Shown here one piece after another: positions 1 to 5,792 of a stretch of 7,072 bases of DNA. Under the pieces are notes generated by a model that saw nothing but the letters and a program-made list of their open reading frames with translations, did not search any database and was not told the origin of the DNA. A program made the translations under genes and the position numbers. The stretch is from Dethiobacter sp. (GTDB taxonomy: Bacteria > Bacillota_D > Dethiobacteria > Dethiobacterales > Dethiobacteraceae). Position 1 is the stretch's first letter, and each line of letters opens with the position of its first letter. The stretch spans positions 1 through 7,072 of the forward strand of contig JAGXSQ010000013.1 in NCBI GenBank assembly GCA_018333395.1. The letters are read 5' to 3'.

Positions 1-320
1 AAAAGATCCCATAGCAGCTTAGGTTACATGTCACCTATGGAATATGAAATATATCATAACCAGCGCCACTTTAAAGTAGCCTGAGGGGAATATGCTGCCC
101 ATTTTGTCCGCTGTCAAAATCCGGCCAAAGCTAGGCGGAGCTTTACCCCTTGACCGCCTCACAATACCCAAACCCTATTGTTCAGTCGGTCTGCCAAAGC
201 ATGACCGGCTACCCCCGGCGAGGACGGGTGTGGGCATGACCCACAGAAAACAATGTATTTTGAAAATCTATGGAATCACGAGAAAAGAACAGTTAACCGT
301 GTCCAGCTGGGCTAGGCCAC
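1..320. other. Gene-less flank, probably the end of an inserted or recombined element
   Basis: I see no convincing gene here. The only long + strand frame starts at 92 behind a GAGGGG sequence only three bases from the ATG. Its translation resembles no family I know and it runs on into the antisense of the McrB-like gene, so I do not call it. The stretch begins where the McrB-like reading frame loses homology (about 321-326) and supplies that gene's last codons and stop. It is dense in short inverted repeats, described separately. A mobile-element terminus or a recombination junction would explain this. No transposase, integrase or clear terminal repeat is visible within the window, so the element type is unknown. 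Confidence 0.45.
127..245. repeat. Cluster of inverted repeats with pseudoknot potential
   Basis: AAAGCT (127-132) and AGCTTT (139-144) form a 6-bp hairpin whose 6-base loop AGGCGG (133-138) is perfectly complementary to CCGCCT (154-159), the geometry of an H-type pseudoknot. ACAATA (161-166) pairs with TATTGT (176-181). TGTGGG (229-234) pairs with CCCACA (240-245). Several adjacent perfect stems in about 120 bases suggest a structured RNA, or single-strand DNA structure such as a transfer origin or subterminal hairpins. No known class is recognised and the sense strand is undetermined. Confidence 0.4.
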
Positions 321-1358
321 TCCAAACACAATCCGCTCCATACGGTTTTCGTCATTACAGTACAGCTCCCCGATGGTGTAGCTCTTACCCGAGCCGGGAA
401 CGCCGTACAGGATTACATTCTTACCACTTGTAGCTCGCGGCACTTCAGTGGTGCCGACTTCTGGCGCGGGCTCATCACCAGCAATTTCAGTCTGCGGCTC
501 GGTAGACATTATGTGTTTCGCATTAGTCAGGCTGAGATAAGCATCGACGCGCTTCTGATATGCAGCAAGCCTTTCTTTCTCGTCGCTGGCTATAGCAACG
601 CCGCTCGTGTTGCTGTAAGATAAAAACGGATTCATCCTCTCCGACAGCGTGGATTTCAAAATCCGTAGCGGACCCTTTGGCTCCCGCGTATCGTTTATGT
701 CTACGGATTCGCCACCAGTGAGCAATTTCGCGTATACGCTGTTCATATTGAAAATAATATCGCGTTCGCCGTCAGCAAGTTTGTACACAGCTTCTTCCGA
801 GAGACAAACGAGCAATTGAAGGAGTGCGGTTATGAACCTGGTTTGCGCACCCGCAGCGCCAAATCCAAGCCATGAGAGCAGGACTCTCGAATATTGTTCG
901 TCGTCGGATAAGAGAAGCGAGTCAAGAATGTCCATATTTTTTGTAAAGTACAGCCGCTTATCATAACGCTTGCCGCCGGTACGTTCAAAGCTGTTCGCCA
1001 TGTTTCCGACAAACTTGACTTTTGCCAACCGCCATATAAGTTCGAACGCAACAATCAGCGATTCAAGCTGAGACTTGAAAAGCTGATTATTATTTACACG
1101 CTCAAGAAACTGCTCATCGGTAATTCCTGAGCCAAAGTAAATGGGGCGGTATTTATCAGTAAGCCGTGCGGCGAGGTCATCGGCGATTTCTATCGTATCG
1201 CCAACTTGTTTTGAGTATGCGATTTCGGCGGGAGAGTTCGATGCCCGCCATATCATCATCAACAGACCCAGCGTAGCTTTAACGTCGGGCAGGGATGACT
1301 TTATTCCCAGCTTCAAGTCCACATCCGGATATCTTGCCATATTGTCAGGCCTGAGCAT
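312..1358 (-). pseudogene. Truncated McrB-family AAA+ GTPase (restriction subunit)
   Basis: This is a 348-residue product with a mostly helical N-terminal region of about 300 residues that I do not recognise, followed by the start of an AAA+ domain. Walker A is GVPGSGKS at residues 319-326, preceded by KNVILY. In McrB-type proteins the stretch after Walker A (here MERIVF, 340-345) normally continues with an HPDYTYSDF-like motif, then Walker B and an NTxD-type motif. Here three unrelated residues and a stop follow, so most of the NTPase domain is missing, and no McrC nuclease partner is present. McrB proteins power DNA cleavage by McrC, so restriction is expected to be lost unless the rest lies beyond the window. 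The start is supported by GGGAGG eight bases upstream. The ORF overlaps the cytosine methyltransferase by 14 bases, which indicates one operon. Confidence 0.72.
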
Positions 1359-2427
1359 TTGTAGTCCCTCCCATTTGAATATCGTCCATTATGACCGTGG
1401 CTAACGCCTTGGCAAGCACGGGAGGCACGGCATTTCCCACTTGCTTCATCTGTGAGCCTTTCGTTCCAATGAATTTGAAAGTATCAGGAAACGATTGAAT
1501 CCTCGCGGCTTCACGAACCGTTATTGCGCGGTGCAGGTATGGGTGGGTGAACTTTCCGGACGAAGGGGTATCAAATCTTGTCGTAATTGTAACCGATATT
1601 TCGTCTTTACCCATCCGTGTCCAAGTGCCGCTGTAAATCGATTTTGTCAAATGTTCCTCTGGCAAAAATTCTTTACCGCTGTTCGGGGGTATCATCTTCA
1701 ACCGCTCAATAGCCAAGATGGAATGCGCTGTTGATATATGGTTATACAGCTTTTCGCTTCCGTTGCGCAAATGTTCCTGATATCTGCTTTGCGGCTGAAT
1801 GCGGTATTCTTCGCATTCAGAACCTTCGCCGGAGTTATGGTATGCCAAGTCGCTTATTGCGTCCCAGATTGTGACTGTGTAGCTTGACGACACCGGCATC
1901 TGCAACGGCCAATCGCCGAGCTTACCGATTATTACAGCACGCCTACGGTTCTGCGGTACGCCGTAGTCTGCGGCATTCAACGTGTCGCTCACCAACGCGT
2001 ATCCCTTTGCCGTAAATAGCTCGTAGACTTCTCTCTTGAAATAGCCGTTTTCGGCAGTCAGGAGGTTCGGCACGTTCTCCATCACGAAATAGCGCGGACG
2101 CAAATACTCGACAACGGAGACGAAATACTTGAACAGGAAATTTCTCTCGTCGTTTATTGTCTTGCGTTGCCCTTTCTGTGAAAATCCTTGGCATGGCGGC
2201 CCTCCGATGACGACGTCGACCTTCCCGCGATATTCGAAGAATGTATCTTCTAACGGCAAATCCTTTATGTCGGCTATAATCATCTTCGTATCCGGATGAT
2301 TCAGTTTATATGCTTCTGCTATGGACTCGTCATATTCGTTCGCAAGCACCACATCGAAGCCCGCCGTCTCAAACCCCAAGGAGAGCCCACCGACCCCCGC
2401 GAATAAGTCAATCACCGTCGGCTTCAT
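1345..2427 (-). CDS. DNA (cytosine-5) methyltransferase
   Basis: A complete 360-residue C5-cytosine methyltransferase, which transfers methyl from S-adenosylmethionine to cytosine in a specific DNA site. Motif I is DLFAGVGGLSLGF (7-19). Motif IV is GGPPCQGFS (75-83) with catalytic Cys79. Motif VI is ENV (117-119). Motif VIII is QNRRR (159-163). Motif IX is around Arg300-Phe313, and motif X is QVGNAVPP (329-336). The target-recognition region lies at roughly 180-295 and its specificity cannot be read by eye. All expected motifs are present in order and the length is normal, so it should be active. Its ATG overlaps the stop of the adenine-type methyltransferase as ATGA, with GAGG seven bases upstream, so the two are probably translationally coupled. 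Two methyltransferases of different class in front of a McrB-like gene resemble LlaI/LlaJI-type systems, in which separate enzymes can protect the two strands of an asymmetric site. Confidence 0.95.
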   Translation of the reverse strand: MKPTVIDLFAGVGGLSLGFETAGFDVVLANEYDESIAEAYKLNHPDTKMIIADIKDLPLEDTFFEYRGKVDVVIGGPPCQGFSQKGQRKTINDERNFLFKYFVSVVEYLRPRYFVMENVPNLLTAENGYFKREVYELFTAKGYALVSDTLNAADYGVPQNRRRAVIIGKLGDWPLQMPVSSSYTVTIWDAISDLAYHNSGEGSECEEYRIQPQSRYQEHLRNGSEKLYNHISTAHSILAIERLKMIPPNSGKEFLPEEHLTKSIYSGTWTRMGKDEISVTITTRFDTPSSGKFTHPYLHRAITVREAARIQSFPDTFKFIGTKGSQMKQVGNAVPPVLAKALATVIMDDIQMGGTTNAQA

Positions 2428-3149
2428 TTCTGCACCTCATGTATACGGCGTGTCGCCATCTGAAAGTAATTCTTACTTAGTTCCATGCCCGTAAAGTTTC
2501 GATTATTCTTTTTTGCAGCGACGCCCGTACTGCCGCTGCCCATAAATGGATCGAGAATCATATCGCCCTCGTTTGACAGAATTTTTATAAAAAACTCCAT
2601 CAGCGCGACGGGTTTCTGTGTCGGGTGTTTCCCGTACTTGCGCTCGCCGTTCGCGGCGACGCCCGTTTCTACGAAATCATGCAGTACCTTGCCGTCATTA
2701 TTAAAGGTGCCTGTCCGCTTGCCGTATGTAAAGTACACCCATGCTTCGGTGGAGTTCACAAAATGAAGGTTCATATTGCGCGGCATAGGGTTTGTTTTAT
2801 GCCAGATGCCTGTGGTTTTGTAATACAGTTTATGGCGTTCGGCAATGCGGATGAGTGTCTCTACCTTAATTATAGACATAAAGACGACCATAGCGCCGCC
2901 TTTTTTCAATACCCGTGCGGCTTCCTCGAAGAAGCCGTCCATCGACTTCTCCCAATCCTCGACACTCAAATCGTCCCAACCCGCTGCACCAAAAAAGTTG
3001 TCGCGCATCTTTTTTAGGTTAGTGTCCCTGGATTTCATAAAATTGCCAAGATTATATGGCGGGTCGGTCAGGATAAGGTTGGCCGTATCGTTTGCAAGCC
3101 GCTTCATAGCGACTATGCAGTCCTCGTTATATAAAATTGAATCAGCCAT
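2424..3149 (-). CDS. DNA N6-adenine (or N4-cytosine) methyltransferase, beta-type motif order
   Basis: A complete 241-residue amino-methyltransferase of the N6_N4_Mtase family. The catalytic motif IV is DPPY (29-32) near the N-terminus, and the S-adenosylmethionine-binding motif I is DPFMGSGSTG (200-209) near the C-terminus, giving the beta-class order. HPTQKP (175-180) is the usual element before motif I. The middle, about 60-165, should hold target recognition. DPPY rather than SPPY favours N6-adenine over N4-cytosine, but this is a family trend and not proof. The start has GAGGA seven bases upstream. It lies 40 bases after the XRE regulator and overlaps the cytosine methyltransferase by four bases, so it belongs to the same operon. 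Similar enzymes also occur as orphan prophage methyltransferases. Confidence 0.93.
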   Translation of the reverse strand: MADSILYNEDCIVAMKRLANDTANLILTDPPYNLGNFMKSRDTNLKKMRDNFFGAAGWDDLSVEDWEKSMDGFFEEAARVLKKGGAMVVFMSIIKVETLIRIAERHKLYYKTTGIWHKTNPMPRNMNLHFVNSTEAWVYFTYGKRTGTFNNDGKVLHDFVETGVAANGERKYGKHPTQKPVALMEFFIKILSNEGDMILDPFMGSGSTGVAAKKNNRNFTGMELSKNYFQMATRRIHEVQK

Positions 3150-3189
3150 AGTTCATTCCTCGTTCCCCCAGATATTCGCGTGTATGAGT

Positions 3190-3405
3190 TTATGACCGAT
3201 TGTCCAGTTCCACCTCGACAATATCGCTCAATTGGCATCTTAACTCATTGCAGATGCGTACTAGCACATTTAAGGACACATACTCGTTCTTCCGCATCTT
3301 TGAGAATGTGCTGGGTGCAATTTTAGCGGCGGCGTACAGCGCGGATGCTTCCATATCGTCGTCAATAAGCCGCTTCCAAAGCCGTTTATAATTAACTCCC
3401 ATCAT
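3190..3405 (-). CDS. Small XRE/Cro-type helix-turn-helix regulator
   Basis: A 71-residue protein that is essentially one Cro/C1-type DNA-binding domain. YKRLWKRLIDDDM (about 6-18) forms helix 1, ALYAAAKIAPSTFSKMRKNE (about 22-41) spans the helix-turn-helix, and SLNVLVRICNELRCQLSDIVE closes the domain. It is the first gene of the methyltransferase operon, behind an extended -10 promoter. That is where controller (C) proteins of restriction-modification systems sit, so autoregulation of the operon is a reasonable inference. The domain is also common in clostridial mobile elements as a stand-alone repressor. Two adjacent ATG codons (3405 and 3402) are possible starts; GGGAAGG lies just upstream and does not separate them clearly. 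Confidence 0.88.
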   Translation of the reverse strand: MMGVNYKRLWKRLIDDDMEASALYAAAKIAPSTFSKMRKNEYVSLNVLVRICNELRCQLSDIVEVELDNRS

Positions 3406-3456
3406 TTGACACCTTCCCTGCAGGCTGTTCTAATAAGGGCTAGAATCCTCAGGTAG

Positions 3457-3485
3457 ATTATAGCACTTTTGCTTCGAGAAGTCCA
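3457..3485 (-). promoter_or_regulatory. Promoter of the regulator-methyltransferase operon
   Basis: On the minus strand, -35 TGGACT (3480-3485) is separated by 17 bases from a perfect -10 TATAAT (3457-3462). A TG one base upstream of the -10 makes it an extended -10. The expected start of transcription is about 45 bases before the regulator ATG. A short dyad, CTTC-GA-GAAG (3472-3481), lies across the -35/spacer boundary, and a perfect 8-bp palindrome GATTAATC (3496-3503) lies just upstream of the -35. Either could be an operator for the adjacent XRE protein; this is inference only. Confidence 0.7.
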
Positions 3486-3507
3486 TGTTATTTTTGATTA
3501 ATCGAAA

Positions 3508-4737
3508 TCAGTGCGTTTGCACCTTCGCCTGTTTGCGAAGGCGATGCGCCCGTTGCGCGGCTGCGTTTCGGCAGGGATACTCACAATATTTACGTTTTGA
3601 CGATGTAGTATTGACCAGAAATGACCTGTCGCAGCTTGGGTTGGCACACTTGCGGTAAAGCTCGACGCTAGGTCGCATAAAAAATATTGAAGCATATATG
3701 CCTGTGAGCATATCCTGTATCTCCCATGCAGGCGACATCGTTTCGATGTCGTATTGCGGGCGCATGCCATACAGATTATGGCGAATCTCATCGCGCACGG
3801 TAATCTTCGCCATCTCAATCAGCGACTTCTTCATCCTGTCGTCAAAGTTAGCCTTATAGTGGGCTTTGACATTTTCGTCGGCATCATAATACTTAACATC
3901 ACCCGTCGGCGTGAAAGCCTTAACAACGGCGATTAAATGGTGAAAGTGAAAGAGGAAGTCAACCATGCCACGAAGCTCCGGCGATAGAAGCGGAGCGTTG
4001 CAATACAGCCTTGCAATGTCTTTATACAACTGCGATTGGGCGGCGCCGGGGGTAGTAGTGTCAAAACCACCGACTATGTTGCTGTATTCTTCGACGCTAA
4101 GCTCAAAATCCGGGCTGAAGATTGTGTCGGGAACAATATAATTTTCCGCGTCATACGGGAGAGAAGCCGGATCCGCTTGCGGCAAAGCGGAAGACTTGGC
4201 GAGCTCAGCAAACAAAGCGTGTTCGCATGTCGGGAACGGCTGACCGCCGAAGCATTCAAACATCAATAAAACCGGGGGAGTAAGTTGTAGATACAGTGTC
4301 AGACCGAGTATTCGCCTATAGTCTTTCCTTGCTTCACCAAGTGCACTGATTAATCGGATGGTAGCCTTGACGCGATTTATCAAATCGTGCAGCGGCTCAA
4401 CTTCAATAGCTTCATATCCGTCTGTGCTTACCGGGAAAAAGAATCCGTATTCCTTAAAGAATGTGAACAACTTCTTTGTATCGCCGTCGGGGATTGACAG
4501 CAATTCCGTAAGGATACGGTCGCTATTTATCGCACCAGTTTTTGCCAGACGCACCATGCCCTTGTTTGGCGCAAAAGCGAACCTGACAGGGCTGTCCGCA
4601 AGACCTTGAATCTTGACAGTCGCTTTGATAACCCCCGGCCTAACGTTCTCGATATCTGTCACACAGTCGCAGGCATAGCTGTCGAATGTGAACAGATTGT
4701 CCGTGAATGAGAAAAATTTTTCATTTGGTATGTTCAT
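3508..4737 (-). CDS. Unrecognised 409-residue protein with C-terminal four-cysteine zinc-finger-like module
   Basis: I cannot assign a function. The reading frame can be opened at a TTG at 4752, but that codon overlaps the ribosome binding site. GGAGG (4745-4749) is followed eight bases later by ATG at 4737, which is the start I choose. The body is a long alpha/beta protein without catalytic motifs I know. The C-terminus has C364-x4-C369-x15-C385-x3-C389, followed by RNAAAQRAHRLRKQAK. This layout recalls the CGNR / treble-clef zinc finger placed at the C-terminus of some regulators and suggests nucleic-acid binding. It may belong to a clostridial family known only as a DUF (DUF6076 comes to mind, not verified). 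It has its own promoter. It ends about 100 bases before the regulator gene with no strong terminator between, so read-through into the methyltransferase operon is possible. Confidence 0.85.
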   Translation of the reverse strand: MNIPNEKFFSFTDNLFTFDSYACDCVTDIENVRPGVIKATVKIQGLADSPVRFAFAPNKGMVRLAKTGAINSDRILTELLSIPDGDTKKLFTFFKEYGFFFPVSTDGYEAIEVEPLHDLINRVKATIRLISALGEARKDYRRILGLTLYLQLTPPVLLMFECFGGQPFPTCEHALFAELAKSSALPQADPASLPYDAENYIVPDTIFSPDFELSVEEYSNIVGGFDTTTPGAAQSQLYKDIARLYCNAPLLSPELRGMVDFLFHFHHLIAVVKAFTPTGDVKYYDADENVKAHYKANFDDRMKKSLIEMAKITVRDEIRHNLYGMRPQYDIETMSPAWEIQDMLTGIYASIFFMRPSVELYRKCANPSCDRSFLVNTTSSKRKYCEYPCRNAAAQRAHRLRKQAKVQTH

Positions 4738-4828
4738 GATCGCATCCTCCAAAACAGTAAATAACCAGATTCATAAGTGTATCTACCATAAAAATCTATT
4801 AGTAATACTTTTAATAATTGTATGCCAC

Positions 4829-4857
4829 ATTATACCCCGAATATGTAATTTAATCAA
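4829..4857 (-). promoter_or_regulatory. Promoter of the zinc-finger-like gene
   Basis: Minus strand -35 TTGATT (4852-4857), 17-base spacer, perfect -10 TATAAT (4829-4834). Transcription would begin near 4822, giving a leader of about 85 bases before the ATG at 4737. One copy of the ATGTAATTTA repeat fills most of the upstream half of the spacer, so a protein bound there would compete with RNA polymerase. Confidence 0.65.
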
Positions 4858-4892
4858 TAATATATATCGAATGGTTTAATGCATGTAATTTA
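4843..4892. repeat. 10-bp direct repeat spaced 40 bp, candidate operator pair
   Basis: ATGTAATTTA occurs perfectly at 4843-4852 and 4883-4892, start to start exactly 40 bp, close to four helical turns, so both face the same side of the DNA. The first copy lies in the spacer of the minus-strand promoter and the second ends five bases before the + strand TTGACA. AT-rich sequence raises the chance of coincidence. Confidence 0.4.
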
Positions 4893-4896
4893 GATT

Positions 4897-4927
4897 TTGA
4901 CAGATATGCTTATTTTCATTTTGTATT
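4897..4927 (+). promoter_or_regulatory. Possible + strand promoter with weak -10
   Basis: A consensus -35 TTGACA (4897-4902) points toward the + strand genes. No good -10 sits at the normal distance; the best is TGTATT (4922-4927) after a 19-base spacer. If used, transcription would start almost at the foot of the terminator hairpin at 4934. An activator-dependent promoter or a chance hexamer are both possible. Confidence 0.3.
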
Positions 4928-4933
4928 TAAACT

Positions 4934-4976
4934 GGTATCAGCAAAGGGACAACCCTTCAGCTGATACCTTTTTTTT
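4934..4976 (+). terminator. Rho-independent terminator or attenuator ahead of the + strand genes
   Basis: GGTATCAGC (4934-4942) pairs perfectly with GCTGATACC (4960-4968). Inside it AAGGG (4944-4948) pairs with CCCTT (4953-4957) around an ACAA loop. Eight T residues follow (4969-4976). The T-run is on the + strand only, so it stops rightward transcription. No + strand gene lies to its left in this window, and the next + strand gene starts 23 bases after the T-run. It is therefore either a leader attenuator, an insulator, or the relic of a removed upstream gene. Confidence 0.85.
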
Positions 4977-4999
4977 CGCGAAAGGAGGATGCTCTGGAC

Positions 5000-5158
5000 A
5001 TGAAAGAAGTCAGGAATCACAACAGGAAGCGTGTCGGTAATGTAAGCAAAGATGGACGGGTTTTTGAAATCCTGTTGAAAGATTGCATCACCCGAATTAC
5101 AGCAAACCCTGATGGCACGTTGAACATCACTCACGAGCGCGTGAAACAGGTGGTGTAA
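5000..5158 (+). CDS. Hypothetical 52-residue protein
   Basis: ATG at 5000 follows AAAGGAGG (4981-4988) by 11 bases, a slightly long but usable spacing. The product begins MKEVRNHNRKRVGNVSKDGR and continues with VFEILLKDCITRITANPDGT, then LNITHERVKQVV. It is basic and hydrophilic, with alternating residues suggesting a small beta-rich fold, and has no membrane segment or signal peptide. I do not recognise the family. It is the first gene of the + strand block, just after the terminator, and is followed by a large structured gap before the sigma-like gene. Codon use looks ordinary and the stop TAA is clear. Short genes in this place are common in clostridial prophage early regions, but no role can be read from the sequence. 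Confidence 0.65.
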   Translation: MKEVRNHNRKRVGNVSKDGRVFEILLKDCITRITANPDGTLNITHERVKQVV

Positions 5159-5159
5159 C

Positions 5160-5310
5160 CTCAAAAACCCAGCAATAACTCAATAACAGAAATCCGCCAG
5201 AACGCAAGACGGCAGCGCGGAACTCCCTAACAAGGGGTTCACCTGCCGTCTTGTTCTGTCCTAAAGCGGATTCAACGGCTCCGGCGGATTTCAAAGCCAA
5301 ATTTTGAAAT
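5160..5310 (+). promoter_or_regulatory. Nested three-tier RNA-like structure upstream of the sigma-like gene
   Basis: Three stems are nested. The outer is GAAATCCGCC (5189-5198) with GGCGGATTTC (5283-5292). The middle is AGAAC (5199-5203) plus AAGACGGCAG (5206-5215) with CTGCCGTCTT (5243-5252) and GTTCT (5253-5257), leaving a two-base bulge. The inner is GAAC/CCCT (5220-5228, one bulge) with AGGG/GTTC (5233-5240) and an AACA loop. A competing hairpin, ATTTCAAA (5288-5295) with TTTGAAAT (5303-5310), reuses the 3' end of the outer stem and stops just before the ribosome binding site AAAGGAG (5313-5319). No T-run follows, so it is not a simple terminator. A cis-regulatory leader or RNA-processing element is likely. 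Confidence 0.6.
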
Positions 5311-5325
5311 TCAAAGGAGTCGAAC

Positions 5326-5790
5326 ATGGAAAATCAACGCTACATCAAAATCGACGGCGAGCAAATCCCCGTCACAGAAGAAGTTTACCGCGCCTACAAA
5401 CGCCCTCTATGGGCAGAACACAAGAGGAAAGAACGTGCCAAGCGGTGTCGCGACGAGAAGGGGGTTCGCTGCACCAAAGATTGCAAGTTATGCCCCAAAC
5501 TCCGCGATGGCGGCGACCTCTCATTAGACAAATTCTCAGATGAGGGCTATGAAATCACCAATCCGGTGGATTTGGCTGAACTTGTGGCGGATAAGCTGCT
5601 CCTCGAACAACTCGTCACCGCCCTTGATGAGCTGGAGCCAGACGAGCGGTCGCTTATCGACGCCCTATTCTATAAAGAACGTACGGAGCGGGACTACGCC
5701 ACCGAAATCGGCATCTCCCATCAGGCTATCGGCAAACGCAAGCAAAAAGTCATCGAGAAGCTGCGCGGCATTATGGGCGCAGACAAATAA
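5326..5790 (+). CDS. Sigma-70 region 4-like helix-turn-helix regulator
   Basis: A 154-residue protein whose C-terminal third matches sigma region 4: LDELEPDERSLIDALFYKE (about 100-118), then the helix-turn-helix YATEIGISHQAIGKRKQKVI (124-143). This fold reads -35-type DNA. The N-terminal half lacks sigma region 2, so it is probably a stand-alone regulator rather than a full sigma factor, like the sigma-like proteins of clostridial prophages and conjugative elements. It carries a cysteine cluster, Cys41-x7-Cys49-x3-Cys53-x2-Cys56, inside a very basic stretch that may bind zinc or an iron-sulfur cluster. ATG at 5326 has AAAGGAG (5313-5319) six bases upstream. It lies between two structured gaps, and its likely role is to control the genes around it. 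Confidence 0.82.
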   Translation: MENQRYIKIDGEQIPVTEEVYRAYKRPLWAEHKRKERAKRCRDEKGVRCTKDCKLCPKLRDGGDLSLDKFSDEGYEITNPVDLAELVADKLLLEQLVTALDELEPDERSLIDALFYKERTERDYATEIGISHQAIGKRKQKVIEKLRGIMGADK

Positions 5791-5792
5791 TT

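Larger units (their letters stand above)
4738..4999. promoter_or_regulatory. AT-rich divergent intergenic region
   Basis: This is the only place in the window where minus-strand genes (left) and + strand genes (right) face away from each other. Bases 4751-4930 are visibly AT-rich compared with both sides. It holds the minus-strand promoter, a 10-bp direct repeat, a TTGACA on the + strand and a + strand terminator, all listed separately. A 63-codon + strand frame that begins inside the start of the neighbouring gene (4688-4879) lacks a ribosome binding site and is not called. Confidence 0.75.

Noticed and set aside
1..320. Group II intron end as cause of the McrB truncation
   Set aside because: I could not find a convincing GTGYG-type 5' end or a domain V hairpin at the junction on either strand.
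92..433. 113-codon + strand frame in the left flank
   Set aside because: The GAGGGG upstream is only three bases from the ATG, the product resembles no known family, and the last third is simply antisense of the McrB-like gene. A short leader peptide cannot be excluded.
1141..1404. + strand frame opposite the McrB-like and methyltransferase genes
   Set aside because: It is antisense to two well-supported coupled genes and has no ribosome binding site or family match.
2485..3195. Three + strand frames opposite the DPPY methyltransferase
   Set aside because: The minus-strand gene has all catalytic motifs; these are shadows of its coding strand.
3498..3818. 106-codon minus-strand frame inside the zinc-finger-like gene
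   Set aside because: It overlaps the cysteine-module coding region in another frame, with a low-complexity Arg/Cys-rich product and no binding site.
4738..4752. TTG start at 4752 for the zinc-finger-like protein
   Set aside because: The TTG overlaps the GGAGG sequence that serves the ATG at 4737 with ideal spacing.
4989..5003. Four-codon frame ATG-CTC-TGG-ACA-TGA overlapping the start of the 52-residue gene
   Set aside because: Its ATG overlaps the end of the GGAGGA ribosome binding sequence, so initiation there is unlikely.
5189..5292. CRISPR array or simple terminator as explanation for the nested repeats
   Set aside because: There are no regularly spaced direct repeats, and no T-run follows the stems.
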